This document shows positions 29,407 to 39,429 of a stretch of 62,000 nucleotides of DNA, piece by piece. Made by a program: the position numbers and the translations under genes. The notes below the pieces were generated by a model. It saw only the letters and a list, made by a program, of their open reading frames with translations, was not told the origin of the DNA and searched no databases. The first letter of the stretch is position 1. Each line of letters starts with the position of its first letter. Source of the DNA: Symbiodinium natans (Eukaryota > Sar > Dinophyceae > Suessiales > Symbiodiniaceae); the NCBI GenBank assembly GCA_905221605.1, contig CAJNDS010000036.1, positions 1 through 62,000 of the forward strand, given 5' to 3'.

Positions 29407-30246
29407 CCATGGTGCGACATTGCGGCGTCGGGCGCTGGTGCCTCCCTCCGGCCGTCTTTTTTGAGCCGCAGAGTCTGCCACGGTTTAGGGTTTAGGGTTT
29501 AGGGTTCAGGGGCTCCCGGAGAGGTTTTAGCCGCCCTCTTGTTCCAAGGGTTCCTGGGTGCAAAGACCACACTACACATGGGTGGTTGTCAAAATTAGGG
29601 TCCCTTTTTGGATCCCTATTAGAATACGGCACCTAATATTTTGGGTACCCCAAAAGGAAACATCATTTTGACAACCACCCAGATGGGTTTTGGGGCTATC
29701 GTTTTTGAGGCCAAGGGTAAGGGTTCAGGGTTTCGGGTTGCGGGCTAGGGTATTCAGGAAGATGTGACCTTAGTTCCTGGGCTGCCCAGTAACCTAGGCT
29801 TAAAAGGGGTGCCCTTTTTTGCTTAAAGGGGTTTATAAGCGAACCTAAACCCCCCAAAAAGGGAATAAGGGTACTACTGGGCATCCTAGATTCATGACCA
29901 AGGACTCCGCTGGCGACCACTTGTCAGGTGCTCAGTTGCTGGCCAGCTATGAAACGCTTCCATGCTTGGCGTTCAGGGTTTTAGGGCGGGTCTAAGGTTT
30001 ACGGAGTGTTTTGTTTGTGCTTTGAGTTAAGATTCAGTTTTTGGTGGTTTGGGCTAAGGTCAAGTATTTGGGGCATGACGATATCCTTTACTTGCGAGGG
30101 TATGGGGCATTCTTACCTAGTCTCTTGGGGCGAGGAAGGGTTGACAAGGGATGTCTCTCGCCCACCCCCTCGGATAGGAAAGTGATGTTCACCAAGACAT
30201 GGCAACGGTTCATTGACTTGGCCTTCATTAGGCAGTGGAGCCAGGG
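29407..30246 (+). CDS. Multi-exon hypothetical gene fragment interrupted by introner-like elements
   Basis: Exon 1 (29407-29482): PWCDIAASGAGASLRPSF then LSRRVCH, after ATCCGCAG. Exon 2 (29510-29577, resuming 29683-29716): APGEVLAALLFQGFLGA, KTTLHM, then MGFGAIVFEAK with M encoded by the target-duplicated ATG, before GTAAGGG. Exon 3 (about 29765-29780): DVTLVP-G, before GCTGCCC. Exon 4 (29890-29977): FMTKDSAGDHLSGAQ, LLASYETLPCLAFR, before GTTTTAGGG. Exon 5 (about 30178-30246): VMFTKTWQRFIDLAF then IRQWSQ. Phases agree from exon 1 to exon 4 apart from the element at 29578-29687, whose splice sites are unclear (see findings). Exon 5 needs a downstream AG to fit. No family was recognised. This is the strongest native gene in the window. 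Confidence 0.58.
29483..29509 (+). repeat. 27-nt TTTAGGG tract between two coding segments
   Basis: GTTTAGGG repeated three times and ending GTTCAG, located exactly between CAC G and GG GCT CCC. It would be an unusually short intron; unspliced, it puts TAG in frame. Confidence 0.6.
29583..29682. mobile_element. Palindromic element family H, copy 1, in a reading frame
   Basis: 100 bp with arms TGGTTGTCAAAAT / ATTTTGACAACCA plus CCCAG, interior TCCCTTTTTGGATCCCTATT. ATGGG at 29578-29582 is repeated at 29683-29687, a 5-bp target duplication. A second, more decayed copy is at 39070-39169. Confidence 0.8.
29777..29889. mobile_element. Palindromic element family D, copy 2 (introner-like, GC-AG)
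   Basis: CTGGGCTGCCCAGTAACCTA left, TACTACTGGGCATCCTAG right. The GC after CTGG and the terminal TAG bound a 109-nt interval between phase-matched coding segments. Confidence 0.7.
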
Positions 30247-30389
30247 GTTTCGGGTTCAGGGTTTGTTAAGGGTTTAGCGGGCTCATAGGATTCAAGGTCT
30301 GGGGGCGATGGGCTGTGAGCTTTTTCTTTTCTCTCCGACTGCGAGTACCTCAAACCCTAAACGGAGAGGTGGGAGATGCCAATGTGACC

Positions 30390-30461
30390 TCACTGTACAA
30401 AGGCCAGCATCTGCCAGCGAAAGGCGCGGCCTGATCTGCCAAGCTGCACAGGGACGTCAGG
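30390..30461 (-). CDS. Terminal exon-like segment, 23 codons plus TGA
   Basis: Opens after TGTGCCGCAG and reads PDVPVQLGRSGRAFR then WQMLAFVQ-stop. The plus frame over the same DNA (SASERRGLICQAAQG) is the competing reading. Confidence 0.33.
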   Translation of the reverse strand, partial: PDVPVQLGRSGRAFRWQMLAFVQ

Positions 30462-30647
30462 CTGCGGCACAGTTCAAAACTTGTCAGGGTGACCCTGAAA
30501 CCCTATTTAGGTTTAGGATCTTCGGATACAGGGCTTTCAGCCAATCCTGAGGCATTTTTGGCTGCAGACTACAGGCTTGCGGGGAACACGTCGTGCTGGA
30601 GAACGTCGACCTGGATCGTGCTTTGAAGTGCAAACCAACACTATGGC

Positions 30648-30828
30648 GGGCCTGAAAGGGGCTCCCATACTTGGAGGTTCATGGGTATACTTGGGCCTGA
30701 AAGGGGCTCCCATACTTGGAGGTTCATGGGTAGTTATACGTGGGGTTATAACTAGGGTAACTATACTTGTAACCTTGTCCAAGGTACTTATAACCCCACT
30801 AAAGATTACCCATGAACCTCCAAGTGTA
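30648..30828. mobile_element. Family B element with a 45-bp tandem duplication at its left end
   Basis: GGGCCTGAAAGGGGCTCCCA plus the family B left end is present twice (from 30648 and from 30693); the full palindrome then runs CTTGGAGGTTCATGGGTAG to TACCCATGAACCTCCAAG (ends 30825). Confidence 0.7.
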
Positions 30829-31141
30829 GTACCTGTTGCGCCAAACTATATGCTAGGCAGTGCCTCCGGGGTCTGGAGCCCAAGAAAAGCTCTTCCAGAA
30901 GAGCAAAGCCCTTCAACCCAAAGCCCTCAAAGCACACGGCGTTTCCAAAAAACAGGGGAGCCACTGTCTAACCCTAAACCCTAAACCCTAAACCCTAAAC
31001 CCTAAACCCTAAACCCTAAACCCTAAAACCCTAAAACCCTAAAACCCTAAACCCTAAATTCCTTGTTGCACGAACCCGGAGGTTGGTTCAACTAAGTAAG
31101 GGAAACTCCATATGACGTGAAGCTGGTGTCGACAACTATGG

Positions 31142-31295
31142 CTACTAGTTTGCTAAGAACCCTCAAACACTAAAAGGGAATAATCGCCATATCAACCTTA
31201 AAAATAAATCAAAGCTAATCATCCCCATATTGCCCTGGTAAGGAAGTTGTTGTTCGGTGTAATGTTTTTCTCTTGGGGGTTCTTAGGCAAGAGAG
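31142..31295. mobile_element. Palindromic element family I, copy 2
   Basis: CTAGTTTGCTAAGAACCCTC left and GGGGTTCTTAGGCAAGAG right. The following 31300-31500 DNA is open on both strands and is left uncalled. Confidence 0.55.
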
Positions 31296-31890
31296 ATAAG
31301 ATGATGGTGAAAAACCTACATCGAGATGAAAGACACCCCGGTCCGCTTCCAGTCCTCATTCTAAATACTTTTCGCTCTGCATGTCGCAGAAACCCATGCG
31401 AATCCTGGAAAGAAATAGCGCATGACCTCAAATGTCTACGTAGCACCAATATTTCAGGGCCATACGGGCTTTCCGCATGGTGCCTCTTGCATCCCTAAAC
31501 CCTAGACCCAAAACCCTATAAACCCCATAAGCCCTAGACACCCTTTAAAACCCTAACAACCCCATAAACCCCATAAACCCTATAAGCCCTGAACCCCAAA
31601 CCCTACTGTAAACCCTAAACCTCACCAAGGTTTAGGGTTCAGGGTTCAGGGTTCAGGGTTTAGGGTTTAGGGTTACAAAACCCTCAACATGAACCCGACT
31701 TCCCAACCGCAGCCGTGCAACTTTCGGAGGCTGGAACGTGAGCTTCGAAGTGATGTCGACCATGTCGTCCACCTTCAGCGGCTCCTGGCGGTCTTAGGGT
31801 TTAGGGAGTTTAGGGTTTAGGGTTTAGGGTTTAGGGTTTAGGGTTTAGGGTTTCGGGTTTGCAGGGGGGTTAGGGTTTATGACTTCAAAG

Positions 31891-31963
31891 CTGGATGGTG
31901 GCCTTTCCGGAGCGCTGCACACGCTACTGGAACATGTGCAGCACGCTCCGCCTCTCACCTTAG
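31891..31963 (+). CDS. Exon-like segment, 24 codons
   Basis: Between ACTTCAAAG and GTCTGTCAG; reads LDGGLSGALHTLLEH then VQHAPPLTL. Short; function unknown. Confidence 0.33.
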
Positions 31964-32097
31964 GTCTGTCAGCCCCTACAGTAACCCCCTAGAGCCTAAA
32001 CCTCTAAACTCCACAAGCCCCTGAACCCACAACCCCCAACCAAAAACACATCATAAAACCCCAGTCCCTAAACACATAAGCCCCTAAACCCCTCTTG

Positions 32098-32420
32098 AGG
32101 GTTCATGGGTAGTCAGAATTCGGGTTACAGGTAATTACCCTGGATAAGGTTACGGGTCTCTTGAACCTCAAAAACTCCGCAAAGCCCTCTACCCTCAGGG
32201 TCCATGTACCTGCGCACGGAATACTTGGGCCTTAAAGTACCTCCTATTTTGGGACTGTTGGGCCCAAGCATACAATCATGAGGTACAAGCACCCTTACAG
32301 GGTGGGGCCCCCTTACTATAATAACTGTGGCTAAGGGACTTATAACCTAATTTAGGGTCCTTATAACCCAATTTAGGGCCCTTATAACTCTACTTATAAC
32401 TAGGGGGCCCCACCCTGTAG
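32098..32420. mobile_element. Cluster of three palindromic elements: B (decayed), C and G
   Basis: B remnant at 32098-32170; C at about 32199-32295 (GTCCATGTACC...GAGGTACAAGCACCC, ATACTTGGGCC/GGCCCAAGCAT inside); G copy 2 at 32296-32420, abutting C. Between B and C a short in-frame stretch reads LKNSAKPSTLR before GTCCATG. Confidence 0.7.
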
Positions 32421-32544
32421 GGAAAACCTTGAAAAATGAAACTGCACGTTGCGTTGGGTCGGGTCTATCTCTGGGGGGCTGGAGGGAGCCCAGAGGACGG
32501 AGGAACAGGAGACTAAAACACCCACTCTCGGTTCGCTTGCTCCT

Positions 32545-32636
32545 AAACCCTAAACCCTAAACCCTAAACCCTAAACCCTAAACCCTAAACCCTAAACCCT
32601 AAACCCTAAACCCTAAACCCTAAACCCTAAACCCCG
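32545..32636 (-). repeat. CCCTAAA array, about 13 exact units
   Basis: Perfect heptamers with no variants, ending in CCCGTAC next to the minus-strand exon-like segment at 32640. Confidence 0.95.
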
Positions 32637-32639
32637 TAC

Positions 32640-32725
32640 CCTCCTTCATGAAGTCGAACTTCTGCTCCGCGAGCCGGCCGCTGTCTGCACAGGCGCGGTA
32701 CAGGGCCTTCGAAAGCGACCCGGGC
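32640..32725 (-). CDS. Exon-like segment, 28 codons
   Basis: Acceptor AATAAAATAG, donor GAG G|GTACGG. Reads PGSLSKALYRACADSG then RLAEQKFDFMKE, helical. Donor and following intron run directly into TTTAGGG (minus strand). Confidence 0.42.
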
Positions 32726-32784
32726 CTATTTTATTCCGGTTTAGGGTGTAGGGTGTAGGGTTTAGGGTTTAGGGTTTTGCGCCG

Positions 32785-33010
32785 AGAAGGTAGCCCAGTA
32801 AATTGGGGTATTGGGGGGTATAAGGAGGCACCCCTAGAAGGGATCCTTAGTCTCATTCCCGCTATGTAACCCCTTTATAGATACCTTATATAGTTCATAC
32901 ATACCTATGTAGCCCCTAAATAACCCCGAAGACCCCTTGTAAGGGTCCCTCCTCTAGTCCCTTGAGGGTACTTGGTAGCCCAGTAACCATATCATAATGA
33001 GGGGTGTCAA
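32785..33010. mobile_element. Family K element followed by half of a family E element
   Basis: K spans about 32805-32960: GGGGTATAAGGAGGCACCCC on the left against GTAAGGGTCCCTCC on the right, with a partial relative near 51630-51662. Then CTTGGTAGCCCAGTAACCAT (32971-32990), a lone family E left arm. Confidence 0.5.
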
Positions 33011-33084
33011 GGCTAGGGTTCAGGGTTTGGCATTAGGTTTAAAGCAGTCTCAACCTCCGCCCGTAATCCCCAAATCCCGAATCC

Positions 33085-33192
33085 TCCCACCCTACACCCT
33101 ACACCCTAAACCCTAAACCCTAAACCCTAAACCCTAAACCCTAAACCCTAAACCCTAAACCCTAAACCCTAAACCCTAAACCATAACCCTAA
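33085..33192 (-). repeat. CCCTAAA array, about 13 units
   Basis: Exact units with decayed ends. The following 33193-33885 holds decayed family E material (about 33249-33310) and many CCCTAAA or CCCGAAA variants, with no gene seen. Confidence 0.9.
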
Positions 33193-33884
33193 AACATTTC
33201 ATCCAATGATGGCCCTACATTGACTTGACTTTCCTAAACTCCATACCCTTGGTAGCCCCGTGGCACCCTTCTGCCTTTCTTTTGTTCAAGGGTTGCCTTA
33301 TGAAGTAGCCAACCCAAAACAGGGTGCCCGAAGCCTAAGCCCTAGAAACCCCGAACAATGAAAAATACCCCCTCCCCTATCCCCAGAAGGTTTCAAATCG
33401 TCGGGTTCCGGGCGCCGAACATCCTACCCCTATGCCTATACTCGTGAAATTGTTGTTAGGTTGTTGGGATTCAGACTGTACGGCCAGGGAGGTTTGAGGG
33501 AGGTTTGGGTTCGTAGGGGCGGTCTAAACCCTAAACCCTAACCCAAAACCCAAAACCTTAAACCCTAAACCGGATATTCCTCCAGACCCTGTCTCTCAAG
33601 GTTTGAGCCCTAAACCCTCAATCCTTAACTTACCTAAACTTTCCTAACCCTATACCCTGAACCGTCCCTAAACCCGGAACCCTAAACTCCAAACCCTCAA
33701 CCCTAAACTCGAAACCCTGAAGCCGGAACACGAAACACCAAACCCTAAACTCCACAAGCCCCAAGCTCTAAACCCTACACCCTAGACCCCAATTCCGAAA
33801 CCCGAAACCCGAAACCCGAAACCCAAAACCCGAAACCCGAACCCTTAACCCTAAACCCTAAACCCTAAGCCCTAAACCCGAAAC

Positions 33885-33954
33885 CCCAAGCGCGGGCCTC
33901 AAGGTCATCAACCGCCGCCGCCACGTCCTGCGGGGTGGGCACCCCACCTTTCAC
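33885..33954 (-). CDS. Exon-like segment, 23 codons
   Basis: After GGCTCAG, before GTTTCGGGTTTAGGG. Reads VKGGVPTPQDVAAAVDD then LEARAW. The donor is a variant telomere-like unit. Confidence 0.36.
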
Positions 33955-34046
33955 CTGAGCCAAGGTCCCCCCCCCCCCCCCCCCCCTGCCCCCCGGGTTT
34001 AGGGTTTAGGGTTTAGGGTTTAGGGTTTAGGGTTTAGGGTTTAGGG

Positions 34047-34150
34047 CTACAACTAAATGCGGAATACTTGGGCCGTAAAGAACCTCCGAAATAGGGACTT
34101 TTTTGGGCCCAAGTATATATTTTTACAAAATGGTTATGGTACATGGACTC
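34047..34150. mobile_element. Family C element, left arm replaced by a TTTAGGG tract
   Basis: AATACTTGGGCCGTAAAGAA ... GGGCCCAAGTATATATTT and GGTACATGGACTCAT remain; the expected left end GGTCCATGTACC is absent and the array 33985-34046 abuts instead. Confidence 0.55.
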
Positions 34151-34216
34151 ATCGGGGAAGTTGGGGGCTTAGGGCTTAGGGCATTTAAGGATTTATATAA
34201 GGGCTTCGGGCGTTTC

Positions 34217-34490
34217 AGGGGTAAAGAAGACCCCGAGCCATCGGCTGCCTGCCGAAGTATCGCTTTGGTGGCGGGCCCCCGTGTCGCGCTTTCTTCTGAA
34301 GTGGAACTGGACGGTGACGGCGGCACTAGTCGTCGACTTTGGGCGTGCGAGCGCGCCTGGTATCTTGCCTTAGCTTCGGACAGCTTTCTCCGGAGGAACG
34401 TCCTGCGCATCGCATATTCCCGAAGGCGAGCGGAGGAGAGAGGCAGCACGAGATGACAACGCCTCTTTCTTTGCTGCGCGGACCTTCGTG
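34217..34490 (-). CDS. Arg/Ser-rich hypothetical coding segment
   Basis: About 90 codons open on the minus strand, basic at first (SSRRSAQQRKRRCH, RLREYAMRRTFLRRK) then Ser/Pro-rich (VPPSPSSSTSEESAT). GC-rich compared with the neighbouring DNA. No start codon is needed if internal; the flanking splice sites are ambiguous. Confidence 0.36.
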
Positions 34491-34499
34491 AACTCAAGC

Positions 34500-35395
34500 T
34501 TGCCCGCAGGCCCGGCCCATAGGTTAGGCATAGCCTTTAAGTGGGCTTCTAGATGTTATCGGGTTAGGGATACCAGGCCTCAGAAATCGAAGAGATGTGT
34601 ATACAGGTATATGTCTGAGTTTATGTAGAATAAATATATATATATATATGTACATATATACATACATCTACCAATGCAATAACCGTATGGACATCATGCC
34701 GATGGGAGAAGTAGCCGAAGTAACCACCCCAGCTACCCCCGAGTACAGCCTCGTTTAGGACTTAACTTTGGGCAGTGGCAGGTCCCTCAAACTCTGCACC
34801 CTGGATCTGACACCGTTGTGTCTGCACAGGGTCCCATCACTTCGGCGAGCTTTTAGGGCTTCTTTTGGGGGCCCAAAGCCCTAAGCCATGAGGGATTAGG
34901 AAGGTGTCAGGTTGGTCAACTCGATGGGGTTGGGACAGAGGGTTGGTAAGATTTGGGGTTTTATAAGGTCCACAAGGGTCTAGGCTACCTAGGGCTTTAG
35001 GCATGAGAAGCCATATATCGCGAAAACTTACCTGGCACACAACTACAGTACACAAAGCTCTGAACCCTCCAATCCAAAAACCACGACCTGAAGCCCTACC
35101 CTTGCAAACCAACAAAACCCTTAACCGAAACCCTCGACCCCGACAGCTTAAAGCAACTCCCCCGTGAATGAAACCACTGGCAGCCCAGCGGCAGCATTGT
35201 AGATCACCACAGTGACCGTCACGTGTTCGGAAGCATTGCGCTTCGGTGACTTGATGGAGAGACCTCGCAACCATTAACCCTAAACCCAAAAACCCAAGCC
35301 CTAAGCGCGAAATCCTAAACCCTAAGCCGTGCCCCATGTAGCTAGAGAGGGCAGTTCTTAAACAGGGTTTATTAGGGTTTACAGGGTTTAAGTCG
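34500..35395. other. Low-coding stretch with TA microsatellite
   Basis: A TA-rich microsatellite at about 34633-34672. The 206-codon minus frame over 34837-35457 is largely decayed telomere-like repeat (GLGFRISRLGLGF) and is not called. Confidence 0.55.
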
Positions 35396-35399
35396 TCTT

Positions 35400-35690
35400 G
35401 GGGGACAAGAAGGGGGCTGGGGGCGGGGGGGCTGGGGGGACGGCCCGCGCCCGGCACCGAGCCAGCAAGTGGACGAAGTTGGCGGCCTCATTGCTCCAGC
35501 GCCCCACAACTTCAAGCGCGAGGACGGTGAGCCTTCCGGCAAAGCTCCGGGTATGTGCGCTCCTTGGCCCGCATGTTGTGCGAGGCGCCGCACAACATCT
35601 GATGGGCTCGGCTGCCTCAGAAACTTCTTCGACTGCTCGAGCAGCTTCTCCTCCGCGAAGGGGCCTTTGAGGGGGGGTTGATTGGATGGT
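35400..35690 (-). CDS. GC-rich coding remnant with frame changes
   Basis: Three minus frames are each open in part: GPFAEEKLLEQSKKFLRQ and SPSDVVRRLAQHAGQ in one, RAKERTYPELCRKAHR in a second, EVVGRWSNEAANFVHLLA in the third. Either two short introns or two frameshifts are needed. The plus strand is also open for 90 codons but is Ala/Ser-biased. A pseudogene is as likely as a functional exon. Confidence 0.3.
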
Positions 35691-35999
35691 AGTTCGGAAG
35701 GTAGTGGTGTGGCTCTAAGACTCTAAGGTATGTAAGGCTCGTGGTCTGCTTTTTCATCCTAGGAAACCCTAGACACTCAACCCGAAACCCCCACGTGGAT
35801 CCCTAACCCTAAACAGCATACCCTAAACCCTAAACCCTAATTACACCCTAAACCCTGAATCCTAACGCAAAACCCAAAACCCAACACCCAACACCCAAAG
35901 CCCAAAGCCCAAACCGCAAACCCCAAACCCCAAACCCTAAACCCCAAACCCGAAACCCTAATCCCTAAACCCTACCCGGCCTTTCCAAACATCATGCTC

Positions 36000-36072
36000 C
36001 GTGCCGCGCGACACACGGGCTGCGCTGCTGATTCCTTTGGGCCTGGCCGGCATTGCGCACCTTGCACCGATG
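36000..36072 (+). CDS. Exon-like segment with hydrophobic end
   Basis: Reads SCSVPRDTRAALLIPLG then LAGIAHLAPM and ends at ATG|GTGGGG. A possible membrane segment. Upstream acceptor unclear; CCCTAAA lies upstream and TTTAGGG downstream. Confidence 0.3.
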
Positions 36073-36269
36073 GTGGGGTTTAGCGTTTAGGGTTTAGGGT
36101 TTAGGGTTTCTTGAGACTTTGGTCTCCTGAACTGGGCTCTTAGGTAGGGAATGTGAGAACTTAGGGCTACTTTAAGCTTGAAGGGTTTAGGGTTTAGGGT
36201 TTAGGTTTTAGGGTTTAGGGTTAGGGTTTAGGGTTTAGGGTTTAGGGTTTAGGGTTTCGGGTTTAGGGT

Positions 36270-37080
36270 AGAAAAAGAGAAGCCAACAAACAGGTGGGAG
36301 AAGCTGCGAGTCCGTAATTCCCTATTGCGATTTAGTAAGAAGGTTAAAATAAAAGATTCCTACAAGGGGCCTTTACTGCTACTGGGTACAGTACCCAAAA
36401 AGGGACCCTAACTTAGGAAACTACCCTAATATTCAGAACCCTACTTCTGGTCGGCTACTATCTTACTAGTAATGAAACCCTGAACCAAAAAAGGCCAACC
36501 ATAAATCCTGGCAAGAGTAACCCATATACCCTCTAAACAGAAAGGAAATGTATCTGAATTAGTGGTGCTGGGTACGTCTTCCTTGTCTGTCAAGGGCAAG
36601 GGCTTAGGTGTCTAAGACGCGGGACGTTGGGTCGAGGGTATTGGTGCTAACGGTATGGGCTTGGAATTGGAGCAGTATCCCTAAACACGATTCGGGGCCT
36701 GAATGCTTAACAAAGGAGTGTCGCGGGTTATTATAGTCTAAGAAAAAAAGGACCACAACGGACCAAGATTTGTAATCATTCCGACCCCTATATCAACAAC
36801 AAGCAAGTGACAAAGCTTCAACCTCACAGGGCCTCCATGTCACAAAAAAAGGCTCCCAGGCCTGTAGTGCCATAGAGCTTGCGCTTTGTGGCTTTGGGCT
36901 TGAGGCCAAGGATAGATGACTGCTGCGTTGGGTAAGGACCCTGGAGCCTGAAACCCTGAAGACCTCCCTGGGAATCTATTTGCCCACGGTTTAGTAGTAT
37001 CTACCCTCTGTTTAGTAGGTAAAACCCATAAAACTAGGTAAGGAAAGTCCCTGTTACACAACGCTTACATACACTATACA
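36270..37080. other. Stretch free of telomere-like repeats, no gene recognised
   Basis: About 800 nt of mixed composition. The 73-codon minus frame at 36840-37061 is not convincing. No palindromic element of the defined families was found. Confidence 0.5.
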
Positions 37081-37254
37081 TACTACCCTAAACCCTAAAC
37101 CCTAAACCCTAAACCCTAAACCCTAAACCCTAAACCCTAAACCCTAAACCAAGGGCCCATACTTCGGAGGCCTTTAAACCCTCTTAAACAATGCCATGGG
37201 ACCATACTGAGGGCCCATGGTTCCAACCTTACAAACCTGCAAGGTCGAAACCCA

Positions 37255-37402
37255 AAACCCCACACCCTAAACCATAATGAAACCCTAAACCCTAAACCCT
37301 AAACCCTAAACCCTAAACCCTAAACCCTAAACCCTAAACCCTAAACCCTAAACCCTAAACCCTAAACCCTAACCCTAAACCCTAATAAAAACCCTAAACC
37401 CT
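37255..37402 (-). repeat. CCCTAAA array
   Basis: About 15 exact units with short interruptions at both ends. Confidence 0.93.
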
Positions 37403-37525
37403 TGGAGCCTTGCGCGGGTCGAGCGGTAGCATTCCTCAGCTGCATGTCTCAAAGGGCGTGGGGGCTCAGAAAGGGCTTAGGGTTTAGGGTTTAGGGTTTA
37501 GAGTTTAGGGTTTAGGGTTTAGGGT

Positions 37526-37602
37526 ATACTTGGAGGTTCCTGGGTAGCTAGAAGCGGGGTACTTACAACCCTACTTCTAGCTACCCATGAACCTTCAAGT
37601 GC
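37526..37602. mobile_element. Palindromic element family B, short copy
   Basis: ACTTGGAGGTTCCTGGGTAG ... CTAGCTACCCATGAACCTTC then AAGT, only about 75 bp: the interior seen in longer copies is deleted. Confidence 0.7.
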
Positions 37603-37939
37603 ACCTTAAACCCTACCCCCTAAGCCCTAAACCCAACGAAGGACCATCAAGTTCAGTTACGGCTCTGTTGGTGCCCCCAGGGTTTTGGCATTTCTCAAAA
37701 GAGGGGTACCTCTCCATACCCACAGCAAGCTATAAAATCACAACGAGAATGTTATGGTAGTATAGTACTATAGTATTAACATACTCTAGCACGAAAATAC
37801 AATACTACAATACAATGCAATAAATACCATAATGCTATAATACGATACTGCTAAAAGATTGTAATACTATTGCTCTAATACTATAAACAAACTATAATAC
37901 TACAATTCTACAATACGACAATACCAGAACACCACAAGA

Positions 37940-38406
37940 TCCTCCTTCACGAGATGCCGCCTTCCAGCCTGACATCAACGTTGGCAGGCAAGTTCGCCGT
38001 GCACTTCCACAGTCGATGACACGGCTGGAACGAGGGTGGCCGGCTCCCAGTCGGCGGTGGTCTTCCCGACTTTGAAGCCTTCCAGCGCGGGGAAGGTGAA
38101 GCAGTGGACGAGCCCGGCCCTTCTGACCGGCGCCTTCTGCTAGTCCCAAAGTGGCAGCAAGGAGCGACGAGCCCAAGCCAGCCACTGTGCTCAGTTTCGG
38201 CTGCTGCTACGGAGCCTACTTGAAGGTTCATGGGTCGTAATAAGTGGGGTTATTAGTACCCTACATGAGGCTATACATACAGCTACCTTACTGATGACCC
38301 TACTTCTCACTACCCAAGAACCTTCAAGCATAACCCTGAATCCGTGCTCGAGCCCTCGATTTTTAAGCCATCACCTCCCGTCGCCCGTCTCAGCAGGCGC
38401 TGGTAG
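37940..38406. CDS. GC-rich coding block split by a family B element, strand ambiguous
   Basis: Minus reading: a 160-nt segment (38139-37980) with GLVHCFTFPALEGFKVG and DWEPATLVPAVSSTVEV, high GC at third positions. Plus reading: KPATVLSFGCCYGAYLK ending at 38225, then the family B element 38226-38328 (GTTCATGG...TTCAAG, 103 nt), then HNPESVLEPSIFKPSPP and a TAG at 38404, phases 0/0. Both look natural, and only one can be right for any given base. Confidence 0.35.
38217..38330. mobile_element. Palindromic element family B, copy with full arms
   Basis: TACTTGAAGGTTCATGGGT...ACCCAAGAACCTTCAAGC. Confidence 0.75.
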
Positions 38407-38411
38407 TGCCC

Positions 38412-38465
38412 AGAACCAGTGCACATCCGAGTAGGTTAAGAACCAGTGCACATCCGAGTAGGTTA
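38412..38465 (+). repeat. 27-bp direct duplication
   Basis: AGAACCAGTGCACATCCGAG plus TAGGTTA occurs twice head to tail without differences. Confidence 0.95.
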
Positions 38466-38893
38466 CGACGGGTTGAAACCCGAAACCCCCATGATCTGAG
38501 GAAGCAATAAACCTTAACTCATGTGTATGCTTTCGATCTTCTAAGCCCTAAACCCAAAACCCTCTAAACACCAATCCCAAATAGACGCGAATCGCCTGAA
38601 GCCGGCCTCCAAGAGAAAGCATCCCCTGATTCTCGGGAATGGCCCCAATTAATGGGCAACCTCGCAACCCTAAACACCCTAGGGTTTAGGGTTTAGGGCT
38701 TAGGGCTTAGGGCTTAGGGCTTAGGGTTCAGGGTTCAAAGGAAATCGGAGTCCTACGTATAAGGCGCAGGCTGGAAGGCAGAAGCCCTGTACGTGCGACG
38801 TCCAAAAGGAGTGAGGCAAGTCTGGTGAGGGATGAGGGTTTCCCTAAACCCTTAAACCCCTAACCCCTAACCCCTAAACCCTAAACCCTAAAC

Positions 38894-38996
38894 CCTAGGG
38901 TGTTGAGGCCATGCTTCCTTCTTCTGCATCACGAAGTCCATCTCATCGTCGTCGATGCACTCCTGCGAAGTGGGCTGGCTTCTGGGACCCGAGAAG
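38894..38996 (-). CDS. Exon-like segment, 34 codons, acidic
   Basis: After GGGCTCAG, before AGG|GTTTAGGG. Reads FSGPRSQPTSQECIDDDE then MDFVMQKKEAWPQHPR. The donor lies in the telomere-like repeat. Confidence 0.4.
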
Positions 38997-39069
38997 CTGA
39001 GCCCTACCACTACACATTGTAAATTTAGGGTTTGGGTTCAGGGTTTTAGGGTTTTAGGGCTTAGGGTCA

Positions 39070-39169
39070 GGGTGTGGAAATCATGGTCCCTTTTTGGATC
39101 CCTACTATAATACGGCACCGAATACTTAGGGCACCCCAAAAGGGATCACAATTTCGACAGCCACCCACA
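39070..39169. mobile_element. Palindromic element family H, copy 2
   Basis: Shares GGTCCCTTTTTGGATCCCTA with copy 1 and ATACGGCACC...GGGCACCCCAAAAG; the arms are decayed (CGACAGCCACCCACAG). Confidence 0.7.
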
Positions 39170-39429
39170 GTGTAAACCGTAGAAACCCTAGACACGGTTT
39201 TAGCGCCGATCGAAGCCCTGCGAAACAAAGCCCTCAGACGCAAAGAAAACTCGAACTGCCAAGAAAGAACCAAAAGCATGTACCCGTACTAAAGGCCTAC
39301 GGCTCCTGTATAATATATTACATATACATGTATATACATGTATTTTTTTTATTTGTTTATTTATTTATTTATCCCCACCCTCGGTGTGGGGTTGTTAGAC
39401 CTTAAACTCAACTCTTCTCCTCGCCCGGA

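Noticed and set aside
34837-35457. 206-codon minus-strand frame
   Set aside because: Much of it translates decayed telomere-like repeat (GLGFRISRLGLGFLGLG), so openness is not evidence of coding.
37940-38230. Selenocysteine read-through of the plus-frame TGA at 38017
   Set aside because: The competing minus frame explains the same DNA at least as well and no SECIS-like element was seen.
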